From the NCBI RefSeq assembly GCF_910578445.1, contig NZ_CAJTQC010000002.1, positions 62,001-126,000 on the forward strand: a stretch of DNA of 64,000 nt, written 5' to 3'. The translations under genes were made by a program, and so were the position numbers. Below the pieces are notes generated by a model. That model searched no databases. It was given only the letters and a program-made list of their open reading frames with translations, and was not told where the DNA came from. Shown piece after piece: positions 55,401 through 63,710 of the stretch. Positions within the stretch are counted from its first letter, which is position 1, and every line of letters starts with the position of its first letter. The stretch is from an uncultured Duncaniella sp. (GTDB taxonomy: Bacteria; Bacteroidota; Bacteroidia; Bacteroidales; Muribaculaceae).

Positions 55401-55853
55401 CTTGTAATCTATAAGGTAGAGTCGTTCCATCTCTTTGAGGCTATGCTCAACAATCTGAATGTAAAGACCATGTCGACACTCATGCGTGGTCAGATATACG
55501 TTCAGCAGGCTCCTCCGCAGCAACCGCGTCCACAGCAGCCTGCTCCTGAGGCAGAGGTGGAATCAAATGATGAGACTCCGGCAGAGGAACCCGCTCCTGC
55601 ACAGCAGCCGGAAGCTCCGAAGCCACAGCCTAAGGTAGAGCGTGCAATGCCTGAGCGTCCGAATGATTATTCGAAGTATCAGACATCGCGCGAGAATCTT
55701 CCGGGAGAGAACGCCCAGCGTGCAGCAGCCCAAGGTGCGAGCCAGCAGCAGGTGACACAGCCCGTCAAGTCAGGACCGCGCATCAACCGCAACGATCCAT
55801 GTCCATGCGGTTCAGGAAAGAAGTATAAAAACTGTCACGGCAAGGGCCTGTAA
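52437..55853 (+). CDS. secA: Preprotein translocase subunit SecA
   Basis: Motor ATPase that drives preproteins through SecYEG. At 1138 aa it is long, as usual in Bacteroidota, with an insert around residues 330-400. Visible are Walker A in EMATGEGKTLVATLP, DEVDSVLIDDARTPL (Walker B), TGTAETEAGEFWDIY, NMAGRGTDIKL and RQLRGRSGRQGDPGSS. The C-terminus has a Pro/Gln/Glu-rich linker and a zinc-binding SEC-C tail with DPCPCGSGKKYKNCHG for SecB-like or ribosome contact. It is last in the rightward run. Confidence 0.97.
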   Translation: MSFQSFLTKIFGNKSTRDLKEIEPIVKKIEALEPEVKQLTIDQLRERIDNVRADISQAISAEKEENERLRLEVEELPFDQRQPVWDKIDRNEKTILDTIEDKLNEHLPEVFAVVRETAARFAANETIVVKATQLDRELAAQGRDFVSIDGDNAIWKNHWLAGGNEMKWDMVHYRVQLIGGIVLHQGKIAEMATGEGKTLVATLPVFLRSLSGRGVHVVTVNDYLSKRDSEWMGPLYMFHGSTVDCIDKHQPNTAARRAAYNCDITFGTNNEFGFDYLRDNMAMSPADMVQRKHYYAIVDEVDSVLIDDARTPLIISGPVPKGDDQLFDEYRPNVEKVVEAQRKLVTKILAEAKTKIASDDKETKKEGALLLYRAFKGLPKNGALIKFLSQEGMKNLMLETEAYYLQDNKREMPKVTDPLYFVIDEKNRSVELTDKGIDELTGKTGDPQFFVLPDIASQLSETEHIENLAERQQRKDELMQDYAVKAERVHTVTQLLKAYTLFEKDVEYVIDEGKIKIVDEQTGRIMEGRRYSDGLHQAIEAKEHVKVEAATQTFATITLQNYFRMYHKLAGMTGTAETEAGEFWDIYKLDVVTIPTNRPIARIDMNDRVYKTKKEKYAAVIDEIQDLVSKGRPVLVGTTSVEISELLSRMLTMRHIPHNVLNAKLHQKEAEIVAHAGRKGMVTIATNMAGRGTDIKLTPEVKEAGGLAIIGTERHESRRVDRQLRGRSGRQGDPGSSVFYVSFEDQLMRLFATDRVMKMLDTLGLEEGERIESSMVTNAIGNAQKRVEENNFGIRKRLLEYDDVMNKQRTYIYNRRHHALLGERIGIDIANMMWDVIENFVNNYGPADYQDLALELFRVLTIEAPFTEEEYRNMSKEDAIEKIHTAAQDAFDRKSQRILEVAQPVIVDCIENRGFKGRIAVPMTDGKRFFNLVVDIDEAYRTGCKSIVKEWHKAVLLVTIDELWKEHLRELDQLRQSVQNASYEQKDPLVIYKVESFHLFEAMLNNLNVKTMSTLMRGQIYVQQAPPQQPRPQQPAPEAEVESNDETPAEEPAPAQQPEAPKPQPKVERAMPERPNDYSKYQTSRENLPGENAQRAAAQGASQQQVTQPVKSGPRINRNDPCPCGSGKKYKNCHGKGL

Positions 55854-55882
55854 AAGTGAATCAATAATGTGAATAAATAAGT

Positions 55883-55917
55883 TAAGGAGCGCAGAGTTTT
55901 TGATTTTGCGCTCCTTA
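55883..55917 (+). terminator. Terminator of secA
   Basis: TAAGGAGCGCA (55883-55893) pairs perfectly with TGCGCTCCTTA (55907-55917), 30 bases past the secA stop. Confidence 0.82.
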
Positions 55918-55964
55918 TGTTTACAGAATGAAGGATAAAACAATCAGATTTAAATCATATCGTA

Positions 55965-56342
55965 ATGAAAAAAATATTGGCTTTATTACTCGTTGTGACA
56001 TCGCTGATTTCCGTGTCATGTACAAAACGTGTTGAGGGTATACTGCGTGAAAATCCAAATGAAATCACTCAGAAGGAAGCTCTTAAACTCATGGATTATT
56101 TCAATGGAGAATTTGACAAGGCTCAGACGTTGTATCAGGATGGAGACAAAGCCGGTCTTAAGGCCTATCTGAAGAGTCCGGAATGGCAATTGGCAGAACG
56201 TTGCCATTCGAAACTGTTGCAGGTTACACCTGAAATAGCGACAAATATCAGGATTGCTGAAATGGAGTTCAGGTTTATTGAATTTGTCAATGGAGTAATA
56301 CGCATGGGCATACCTCTCCGGGAAGTCCCTGAGGAGTTTTGA
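55965..56342 (+). CDS. Small lipoprotein, function unknown
   Basis: A 125-aa protein with signal MKKILALLLVVTSLISVSC and Cys19 as the likely lipid site. The mature part is mostly helical in appearance (TQKEALKLMDYFNGEFDKAQ; LAERCHSKLLQVTPEIATNI). No family recognised. It lies after the secA terminator, so it probably has its own promoter, though no consensus was found. Confidence 0.7.
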   Translation: MKKILALLLVVTSLISVSCTKRVEGILRENPNEITQKEALKLMDYFNGEFDKAQTLYQDGDKAGLKAYLKSPEWQLAERCHSKLLQVTPEIATNIRIAEMEFRFIEFVNGVIRMGIPLREVPEEF

Positions 56343-56366
56343 TTCCCTTTGCGACGGATATAAAAA

Positions 56367-56452
56367 TCCCGTCGGGAAAACGTCATCTGACCTCTTAATT
56401 AGCAAGCTGTGAGAAAGGTCTTTGTTTGGAGATGACGGGTTTCCCGACGGGA
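56367..56452. terminator. Long branched hairpin, bidirectional terminator
   Basis: TCCCGTCGGGAAAACGTCATCT (56367-56388) pairs with 56430-56452 over about 22 bp with one bulge. Inside, GACCT (56389-56393) pairs with AGGTC (56416-56420). A run of six T residues follows on the plus strand, and five on the minus strand with one interruption. It lies between convergent genes. Confidence 0.8.
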
Positions 56453-56500
56453 GTAATTTTTTATATAGGGTAAAGAGAGATGTAACAGGAAGACTGAAGA

Positions 56501-57634
56501 CTATCTGCGACGGTTGCGGACTGAGCGGACCGCGCTTGATGAGGATGCTTTAGGCGCTTTGGCTTTTTTCACTTTTGCCGGTTTGGTTTTGGGCGATGAT
56601 GATTTGGTCGTTCCTCGTTTTGAGCGGGCAGAGCGTATCGTTGTTTTTGTGGAGGATGATTCGCTGACTTCTTCAGTCGCTGGGGCTTCACCACTTGCCG
56701 CGAGTTCGGCTTTTTCAGCCGCTTCCCGACGTGCTGCAAGCTCTTCGAGGGATGGAACCCACAGTTTGTCCTCAAAGCTGTCAAGACGCTTCTGTATGCT
56801 GTCCTGAGCGTGTGCGAGTTCGTCCGGGTCGGGATGAAGTTGCATCAGAGAACGGTTTTTAAGGTTGCGCGTCTTGTATATGTCTCCTTTATAGAGATTG
56901 AGCTGGAAGTAGTCGTCGTAGGTGCAGGTGGCAAGGTTGTTGTCGTCGTTGGTGAAGATGTTGTGGGTGGTCAGATAAGGTCTGAGGTCGTCGTATTTCA
57001 CCCAGAACATAGGATATTTCACCGCTTCACCTCCGAAATCACCAGCACGGTGCAGCACAGGGCAGACAGCTTCAATGCGTGTGCGCATGCGGTTGTTGCG
57101 TTTGTCGAATTCCCAACGTTCGATTACATAGTAGGAGAGGACTTCGGATGATGGGACATCGGCTTCCTCGATTACGAATTTCGGGTTGCGTTCGGTCGAT
57201 CCTTTCGCATCGATATAAATTATGTGGAAGCGGTCAAGGACATCGCGCATGTTCACCTTGTAGTTGTCGGTAAACATTTCGCGACCGTCGAGATACTCGT
57301 AGCCTGTAAGCTCATTGTCGGCCATGCGGCCGAGGATGATTCTGAAAAGGTTTTCCTGACCGTCGACCGGCTCGTCGGGGTAATAGAGGGCTGCATTCTC
57401 ATCTTTCATCAGGTCGAGCTGACGATATATGACGCGCATCCATTGTAGTTCGGAATCGCTGACAGGCGAGGTGTCGAAGTGCTGTTGCATGCGTTGTGTC
57501 ACACCGGTGGTTGTTTTGGCTGTGTTGCGGTCGTCGGCCGTGCGGCGGCGGACAACACTGCTTGAACTCGATTCCTGTGCGAAAGCAGAAGCCGAGATGA
57601 AAATCGCTATGGCTGTAAGAAGATACTTCTTCAT
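56501..57634 (-). CDS. gldN: GldN/PorN: type IX secretion ring component
   Basis: A 377-aa periplasmic protein with signal MKKYLLTAIAIFISASAFAQ. Family segments include WMRVIYRQLDLMKDENAALY, LFRIILGRMADNELTGYEYL and FHIIYIDAKGSTERNPKFVI. GldN forms the periplasmic ring with lipoprotein GldK (established). The last ~70 residues are an unusual Ser/Lys/Arg/Ala-rich basic tail ending AVRSVRNRRR. It is last in the gld operon. Confidence 0.94.
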   Translation of the reverse strand: MKKYLLTAIAIFISASAFAQESSSSSVVRRRTADDRNTAKTTTGVTQRMQQHFDTSPVSDSELQWMRVIYRQLDLMKDENAALYYPDEPVDGQENLFRIILGRMADNELTGYEYLDGREMFTDNYKVNMRDVLDRFHIIYIDAKGSTERNPKFVIEEADVPSSEVLSYYVIERWEFDKRNNRMRTRIEAVCPVLHRAGDFGGEAVKYPMFWVKYDDLRPYLTTHNIFTNDDNNLATCTYDDYFQLNLYKGDIYKTRNLKNRSLMQLHPDPDELAHAQDSIQKRLDSFEDKLWVPSLEELAARREAAEKAELAASGEAPATEEVSESSSTKTTIRSARSKRGTTKSSSPKTKPAKVKKAKAPKASSSSAVRSVRNRRR

Positions 57635-57674
57635 CAGTAATTGCTGTGGGGTTTATGCGGAGTGGAGGGAAATC

Positions 57675-59240
57675 TTAATTAACAATAACTTCGACGGGGC
57701 TGAGGACGCGTTCGATGCCGTCAGGACCTTTCGCACGTATGCGGGATATGTAGAAGCGTTTTCCACGCGAAAGCCGTTTGAACTGGTCTTTCTGACGCTG
57801 AGAGAATGAAGCTCCCTGTGACACCTCCGGAATGGCATTGCCCATCTGGTCGAAGAACACAGTTTCAAATCCGAGAACCTGAAAGTCGATGTTGAGCATA
57901 TCGTCGTCGATAGCGGCATCAATACCGGGTGTGCTTGTCAGAATGGTTTTCGATATGGGGCGGCCGCCTTTGTAGCGTTCTTTTGCACCGTTGCTTCCTG
58001 CATATGTTATGAAGGCCACCGGATCGGGGAGCTTGCGCACTCTGAAGGTGGATGTGGCTACCGTCTGTGGCCGGCCGTCGATAGTGGCTGAGACTGTGAG
58101 TGTAGCATTCTCACCTACTTTAGCCGGTCTTGCCACCCATGCGTCACCCTTGCGTGTCAGAGTGCCATTGGTCATAGTTGCACTGACCGCACTCATCGGA
58201 ACGCCGGGGACAGAGATGCTCATAGGGTTGTCGATACCTGCATAAAGAACGTTCATCATGGTAGCAGAGACAGTGGCTGTGGGCTCCATGACGGTGTAGC
58301 TCGACGAGAACGGATGACGGGTGGATGTTCCGTCACCATGATTGACTTCAAGATAGCCATTGTAATCGAATGTGCCGGTGGACGAGGTGACAAATTCATA
58401 AAGGCCATGGTCATTGCCAAGTTTTTTGCCGGCCACAAAGATTTCAGGGCGTGCAGTCGTGTCGACAGCGGCGAGGACGATGTTGGCGCTGTATTTGCCA
58501 CCGCGCATCACTATGCGTGACTGCGGGATGACAAAGGCGTTGATTTCATTGACCCTGACATCACCGGCGTCGACCGATGCGAGCAGGCTTGCGAGCGCTT
58601 CGCCTTCGGCATAACGAATGTCGTTTTGCAGTTTGGTCAGGAGTGTGACCGCAGCTACTACAGGCTGGTTCTCAAATTTAGCCTCCTCCCATTTTTGTGG
58701 GGTGACAGTGCCGGGACGCTTGAACGGCGCTGTTGAAAGGGCTTCATTGATGGCGGCCTTCTTTATGGAGTCGGTGATAAATGTCTTTATGAAGTCGCGG
58801 TAGGCATCCATTTCACTGTGGAGCATCTGTCCGCCCTTCGCTCCGGGCGACAGCATGACCACTGCGGCGGCTTCAAGGTCGTCGCGACGGTTTATTTCCG
58901 AGGGATTTCCTTCCGGACCGTCTGCCTCGACTACAATCGCGAGTTTCAGGGAGTCAACGAGAGAATAGAGGGCAGCGGAATGTCTGCGGACATCGGATGC
59001 CTTGGCAAGCCACGGAGCGCCTTTTTCGGGGTTCTGCGCAGTGAATGCCTCAAGCTGGGAATACACGGCATCGTTACGGCGGCCTACCGTGGCGTTTGTG
59101 CGTGCAAGACCGTCCTCAACCTGTACGAAACCGTCGAGCACATCGCTTGATACGTTGAGTGCAAGCATGGCCGTAAGGACGATATACATAAGGTTTATCA
59201 TCTTCTGTCGCGGGGAAAGCCTTACTACTGATTCTGCCAT
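57675..59240 (-). CDS. gldM: GldM/PorM: type IX secretion motor rod
   Basis: A 521-aa inner-membrane protein with one N-terminal transmembrane helix (MINLMYIVLTAMLALNVSSD) and a large periplasmic part of four Ig-like domains (known for GldM). With GldL it forms the proton-driven motor. The start MAESVVRLSPRQKMINL is typical. It is 40 bases upstream of gldN. Confidence 0.95.
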   Translation of the reverse strand: MAESVVRLSPRQKMINLMYIVLTAMLALNVSSDVLDGFVQVEDGLARTNATVGRRNDAVYSQLEAFTAQNPEKGAPWLAKASDVRRHSAALYSLVDSLKLAIVVEADGPEGNPSEINRRDDLEAAAVVMLSPGAKGGQMLHSEMDAYRDFIKTFITDSIKKAAINEALSTAPFKRPGTVTPQKWEEAKFENQPVVAAVTLLTKLQNDIRYAEGEALASLLASVDAGDVRVNEINAFVIPQSRIVMRGGKYSANIVLAAVDTTARPEIFVAGKKLGNDHGLYEFVTSSTGTFDYNGYLEVNHGDGTSTRHPFSSSYTVMEPTATVSATMMNVLYAGIDNPMSISVPGVPMSAVSATMTNGTLTRKGDAWVARPAKVGENATLTVSATIDGRPQTVATSTFRVRKLPDPVAFITYAGSNGAKERYKGGRPISKTILTSTPGIDAAIDDDMLNIDFQVLGFETVFFDQMGNAIPEVSQGASFSQRQKDQFKRLSRGKRFYISRIRAKGPDGIERVLSPVEVIVN

Positions 59241-59309
59241 TTAAGCTATAGATGAGTGGAATATACGGAGTGGTTATGGTTGATGCAGGGATGGAATGGA
59301 GAGAGGAGG

Positions 59310-60266
59310 TCAATTTACAGAGCCGGAGGATTGTGCGCCGGGGATGTCGTTCATCATGGGCCTGTACATGTTGACGGTCATTGCATGGAGCATTTTTTCA
59401 TAGACGTGGTTGAGCTGCTGCATGTAGCGGGCCATCTTTTCGGTCTCCTCGCAGTAGCGAGCGCTCTGTGATGCACTCTTCTCATACATGTCGCGGATGT
59501 CCTTGATGCCCCGATTCACGCGGTCAATAGAATCAAGCTGTGTCGACACGCTCTTGAGCTGAATTTCGTAAATAGTGTTGAGGCCTCCAAGGTTACGGTT
59601 GAGGTCGCCCATGCGCTCGATGTAGCCACGCGAATTCTCTGTGATGGATGCTGAGTTTTCAGTCACAGCCCGATAGCTTTCGAGGAGGACGGCAGACACT
59701 GAATTGAGAGCTTCGGTGGTCTGTCTGAGTTGTTCCATCTGCGCTGAAATAGCCGACATCTGTGATAGATATTCCTGTGTGGCGGTGGTGAGTTCTGCCA
59801 TTTTTGAAAGTTGCTCGGCAGCGGCCGACATCCGATGTATGCTTTCAGACAGAGAAAGGCGATCTTCTTCTGAAAGATCAACGGAGGCAGGCAGGCCGAC
59901 AGTTCCGTTGACTGAAGCGGGGTTTGCTGAAATGGGCGGATTGCAGGCTGACTGTGCGTTCGGGGTTGTGGACCGGCCTACAGCGAGTGGTTCGCGGTCG
60001 TTTTCAGCGCCATCGAGTTCGGGAAATACGTTTTCCCAATGGTATTCCTTTGGAGGTCTGTCAAAGGCCGTGAGAATAAACATGAGCACTTCCGTTCCCA
60101 TACCGATACACAGAAGGGTGTTGCCTCCTGAAAGATGGAGAATTTTGAAAAGAGCACCCAGAATGACGATGGCCGCACCGATACTATATGCGAAGTTGAA
60201 GAGGCGTTGGCCACCTTCCCATGTCATGATGGTTTCTATCTTGTTTCTGAAATTATCTTTGGTCAT
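59310..60266 (-). CDS. gldL: GldL/PorL: type IX secretion motor stator
   Basis: A 318-aa protein with two transmembrane helices (FNFAYSIGAAIVILGALFKI; LLCIGMGTEVLMFILTAFDR), the second holding the conserved Glu of the proton path. A long cytoplasmic, coiled-coil-rich tail follows (ELTTATQEYLSQMSAISAQM). GldL pentamers surround a GldM dimer (established). Confidence 0.95.
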   Translation of the reverse strand: MTKDNFRNKIETIMTWEGGQRLFNFAYSIGAAIVILGALFKILHLSGGNTLLCIGMGTEVLMFILTAFDRPPKEYHWENVFPELDGAENDREPLAVGRSTTPNAQSACNPPISANPASVNGTVGLPASVDLSEEDRLSLSESIHRMSAAAEQLSKMAELTTATQEYLSQMSAISAQMEQLRQTTEALNSVSAVLLESYRAVTENSASITENSRGYIERMGDLNRNLGGLNTIYEIQLKSVSTQLDSIDRVNRGIKDIRDMYEKSASQSARYCEETEKMARYMQQLNHVYEKMLHAMTVNMYRPMMNDIPGAQSSGSVN

Positions 60267-60314
60267 GGCTTGTAAGTAGAATGGGTATTGAGGGGAATTT
60301 AGAGGATTGTTCTG

Positions 60315-61754
60315 TTATTTTCGTGCTTTAGTGCCTTTGGCAAAACCGATTTGAGAGCGGACACAACGGAAACCGATGTAGGAGCGCTGTTCGTTCTGAT
60401 ATTCCCACATGCGTATGTCGGAGCGGATATTGTGGGACACATCTTTCCAAGAGCCTCCACGCACGATTTTACGCTTCATGCGGTAGGGGTCTTCCTGCGC
60501 GGCATTGTAGCGGTATTCGGGGTTGAGGTCGCTTGTCAGCTTGCCGACGCTTTCGGTGAAGGCGGTCGAAGTCCATTCGCTGACGTTGCCGGCCATGTCA
60601 TACAGTCCGAAGTCATTGGGTGAATACGTCCCGACGCGCGATGTTATCAGCTGGCCGTCCTGAACAAAATTTCCTTCCTGCGGCTTGAAATTGGCATAGA
60701 AGCATCCTTGGTCTTCAGTCAGGGGTAGGTCACCGTCCCAAGGATACATGTTCTCGCTTTTTCCTGCTCTGGCTGCATATTCCCACTCAGCCTCCGTCGG
60801 GAGGCGGTAGGGCTCGACATAGACACCTTCACGGCCGAGAGAACGGCGGAGGAAGTCTGTGCGCCAGTTGGCAAAGGCGGTGGCCTGTTCCCAGCTCACA
60901 CCGACGACGGGATATTCGTTGTAGCCGCCGTGTGAGAAATAGAGACGTACATAAGGTTCGTTATAGGCATTGTCGAAGTCATTGATCCATGCAGTGGTGT
61001 CGGGGTAGACGTTGACAATGTAGGTGTTGACAAAATCAAAATCGCCGGTAAGTCCGCGGGTGATGGTCTCGCGGATGATTTCGCCTTCGTCGTTGATGTA
61101 GGCTGTGTCCTTTGAAATAATCGGAGTTTCAGTGGGCGTCGGTTTGTCTGTGTTGTATTCGCGACGAGCCGGGTTGAGACGGTGTTTGCGCTTTGCAGCT
61201 TCCGTATGGTTGTAGATTTCGTAGCGATAGTTAAGCTGTTCGGGATCAAGCTCGCGCACACCGGTGATAGGGTTGGTGCGGTAGAGACTCTCGATTGCTC
61301 GCTGCTCGTCCTCGTTGGCGTTGCGCCAAGGAATTGCTTTTGCCCAGTTGAGGTGGGGAGTCACGGGATTTCCTTCGCGGTCTTCCTCAATCTTGAATTC
61401 TTCGTTGCCTCCGTAGGCGGGATCGGCAAGGCGCTCGCGGATGATTGAATCACGCACCCAGAAGACAAATTGTTTGTATTTTGAATTTGTGATTTCGGTT
61501 TCGTCCATCCAGAATGCGTCGACCGACACGCCTCGCGGGTCGGCTTCGATGTTCCATAGCGAATCGGCTTTAGAGGGACCCATCTTTACAGATCCTCTCG
61601 ACACGAGAACCATGCCGTAGGGGGTTGGTTCTGTCCATGAAGTTCCTCCCACTCCTGTGACTTCGCCTCCCATAGAGCTACGAGGGCCTGTAGCGCATGA
61701 GACGGCAGCGGAGAGAAGGATCAGAGCGAAAAGTATGTGGAGTATTTTTTTCAT
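60315..61754 (-). CDS. gldK: GldK/PorK: type IX secretion ring lipoprotein with SUMF1-like domain
   Basis: A 479-aa outer-membrane lipoprotein with signal MKKILHILFALILLSAAVSC. The body is a formylglycine-generating-enzyme-like (SUMF1) domain: MVLVSRGSVKMGPS, YPVVGVSWEQATAFANWRTD, RLPTEAEWEYAARAG and RGGSWKDVSHNIRSDIRM. The catalytic cysteines of true FGEs are absent, as in other GldK proteins, so the domain is structural. It lies 3 bases after the PorP gene. Confidence 0.95.
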   Translation of the reverse strand: MKKILHILFALILLSAAVSCATGPRSSMGGEVTGVGGTSWTEPTPYGMVLVSRGSVKMGPSKADSLWNIEADPRGVSVDAFWMDETEITNSKYKQFVFWVRDSIIRERLADPAYGGNEEFKIEEDREGNPVTPHLNWAKAIPWRNANEDEQRAIESLYRTNPITGVRELDPEQLNYRYEIYNHTEAAKRKHRLNPARREYNTDKPTPTETPIISKDTAYINDEGEIIRETITRGLTGDFDFVNTYIVNVYPDTTAWINDFDNAYNEPYVRLYFSHGGYNEYPVVGVSWEQATAFANWRTDFLRRSLGREGVYVEPYRLPTEAEWEYAARAGKSENMYPWDGDLPLTEDQGCFYANFKPQEGNFVQDGQLITSRVGTYSPNDFGLYDMAGNVSEWTSTAFTESVGKLTSDLNPEYRYNAAQEDPYRMKRKIVRGGSWKDVSHNIRSDIRMWEYQNEQRSYIGFRCVRSQIGFAKGTKARK

Positions 61755-61757
61755 AAG

Positions 61758-62786
61758 TTACATTATGCGTATGCTCTTGTGTTTGTGGCGGTTTTTCTCT
61801 GAAAAATCGAGTTTAAGGTTGTAGCCTGCAACGAGCTCGTGGCTTCCGGATGAGGCTTTTGAGATATCGGAAAGATGATAGTCGTAGCTATAGCCGATAA
61901 AAAAGCCTTTGATTTCAGCTCCGAGCATTACGGAGAGTGCATCGTTGTAGCGATAGCCGAGGCCTGCGGTGAAAAGCTTGTTGTAGCGGACACGTCCTGT
62001 GAGTTGGAAATCAGTATTGGTGAAATCGCTTCGGACTATGACTGACGGTATCACTTCAAATAACGTGTTTTTTACAGGAATATTGCTTCCTGCCATTAAA
62101 TATGCTGTGCGTGAGGCCGTGAACTCATATTTTTTTGACAATTCACCTGTTGTGCCGTCGTCACCGGCGCGAGAGGCAGTCTCCGTGTCGCTTGTGAAAC
62201 TGACTGTCGGGTTGTTGGCGTGTTGTAGCGAGATGCCTGCCCAGAATTTTTTATGGACGTAGAATGCACCTATGCCAAGGTCGAAGGCATTGCCTGCTAC
62301 ATCGCGTTGGGGGATAGCTTCGTCGGCCGGATCATGATAGTCATCGTCGTCAGGAATATAGACTTCCGATCCTTTGAATTTTTCGTTGAAGAGACCTAAT
62401 TGCAGGGCGACAGTCAGCTCTCCTTTCAGAACCTTAAGTTTGTAGCCGATCTGTGCGTCGAGTGTGAAGTTGCTGAACAGTCCGTAGGATTCCTGCTGAA
62501 CAACGAGGCCTGTTCCGAGTCGCTTGTTGCCGAGTTTGAATGGCATGTCGGCCGCGGCGATGAAACTTTGAGGAGCATTGTCGATACCTACCCACTGCAG
62601 GCGTGCACCTCCACGTATGCGAAGATAGTCAGTGTCGCCTACTGCTCCGGGGTTGTAATATGTCGGAAGCGCCCAGTACTGTGTGAGTAAAGCATCGCCC
62701 TGCGCCTTGAGTTCCGGCGACACGACGAGCGTCAGCATCCCTGCAAGCAAGGCTGTGTAGAAAGATATGTGCTGTCGGAATCTCAT
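61758..62786 (-). CDS. PorP/SprF family outer-membrane protein of type IX secretion
   Basis: A 342-aa outer-membrane barrel with signal MRFRQHISFYTALLAGMLTL. The PorP_SprF signature LLTQYWALPTYYNPGAVGDT is present at the mature N-terminus. Further barrel features are FYVHKKFWAGISLQHANNPT and AGLGYRYNDALSVMLGAEIK. Family members recruit or anchor exported proteins. Its position directly before gldK matches porP in Porphyromonas porPKLMN. It overlaps porT by 4 bases. Confidence 0.93.
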   Translation of the reverse strand: MRFRQHISFYTALLAGMLTLVVSPELKAQGDALLTQYWALPTYYNPGAVGDTDYLRIRGGARLQWVGIDNAPQSFIAAADMPFKLGNKRLGTGLVVQQESYGLFSNFTLDAQIGYKLKVLKGELTVALQLGLFNEKFKGSEVYIPDDDDYHDPADEAIPQRDVAGNAFDLGIGAFYVHKKFWAGISLQHANNPTVSFTSDTETASRAGDDGTTGELSKKYEFTASRTAYLMAGSNIPVKNTLFEVIPSVIVRSDFTNTDFQLTGRVRYNKLFTAGLGYRYNDALSVMLGAEIKGFFIGYSYDYHLSDISKASSGSHELVAGYNLKLDFSEKNRHKHKSIRIM

Positions 62787-63523
62787 TCGAAATAGAAGGT
62801 TAGTACGACCATCCGCGAAACGGCTTTTTTCAATGATTGGGTTATGACGAGTTTTTCGGGCTCTTCTGCTATGTCGGGACGGTCATGGACAAGATTGTCG
62901 CCAAGGCCGAAACAGAATTTTATTTCGGGATTGAATTTGAAATAGGGGAGATAGAAGTCACATCCGAATCCGCATGTAAGAAAGAAATCTGAAGTCTTGG
63001 TGCGGAGATAGTCGTTGTTTTGTTTGGTGACATTGAAGGTCGGCATTATTCCGGCGGTAACATAAGGCCGGGAGTTCCGATAACGCAGACTTGAGAATTT
63101 GAGGTCGAAAGGAAGCACTATCAGGGCCGATTTGAGGTTTTGCCGGTGCTCAAGGCCGGTATTGTACTCGCGCATGGTGATGTCGCGGTTACCGAAATAC
63201 ATACCCGGAGTGAAACGAAGGTTGAAATATGTCCCAAGACGGAAGTCGATGAGTCCGTTGACACAGAATCCGGGCTGGAATCCGGGCTGATCGACAAACC
63301 ATTGTTCGCCGTTTTCACTTATGAAGCCATTATGAGAGAATGTGAAGTCCTGAGTGTGTATGCCGACCGAAAAACCGAGATGCCAGCGACGGAGGTCGGC
63401 ATAGGGGCGGTTCATCAGCTTGTCGTTGAGGTTTTGACATGACAAATCCCCATAGCTTCCGATGAACAGAACCATGAGTGCTGAAAGTAGGCGCAGAGAT
63501 GTGAGAAAGCGATGATTCATCAT
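62783..63523 (-). CDS. porT: PorT/SprT outer-membrane protein of type IX secretion
   Basis: A 246-aa outer-membrane barrel with signal MMNHRFLTSLRLLSALMVLF. PorT-family segments include LRRWHLGFSVGIHTQDFTFS, LRFTPGMYFGNRDITMREY and PFDLKFSSLRYRNSRPYVTA. It is first gene of the porT-porP-gldKLMN operon. No consensus promoter was recognised in the 72 bases upstream. Confidence 0.88.
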   Translation of the reverse strand: MMNHRFLTSLRLLSALMVLFIGSYGDLSCQNLNDKLMNRPYADLRRWHLGFSVGIHTQDFTFSHNGFISENGEQWFVDQPGFQPGFCVNGLIDFRLGTYFNLRFTPGMYFGNRDITMREYNTGLEHRQNLKSALIVLPFDLKFSSLRYRNSRPYVTAGIMPTFNVTKQNNDYLRTKTSDFFLTCGFGCDFYLPYFKFNPEIKFCFGLGDNLVHDRPDIAEEPEKLVITQSLKKAVSRMVVLTFYFE

Positions 63524-63595
63524 TTTTTATAACGAATCGGTAGGTTGGAATATTGTATGTGGAAGGTGCAGATGGATAGGTAATGGCAGAAATGC

Positions 63596-63669
63596 GAAGA
63601 AACAGAATTGACGGATTCCGGCATCGCTGACGGGCGAAAACCTTAGAAATCCGTCAATCCTGTTTCTTC
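63596..63669 (-). terminator. Terminator of tyrS
   Basis: GAAGAAACAGAATTGACGGATT (63596-63617) pairs with 63648-63669 over 22 bp with a single mismatch and a 30-base loop. It lies just past the tyrS stop, upstream of porT. Confidence 0.75.
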
Positions 63670-63710
63670 ACACAATCGTCGCCGTGTTATTGCCGACGCT
63701 GTGGTGACGT

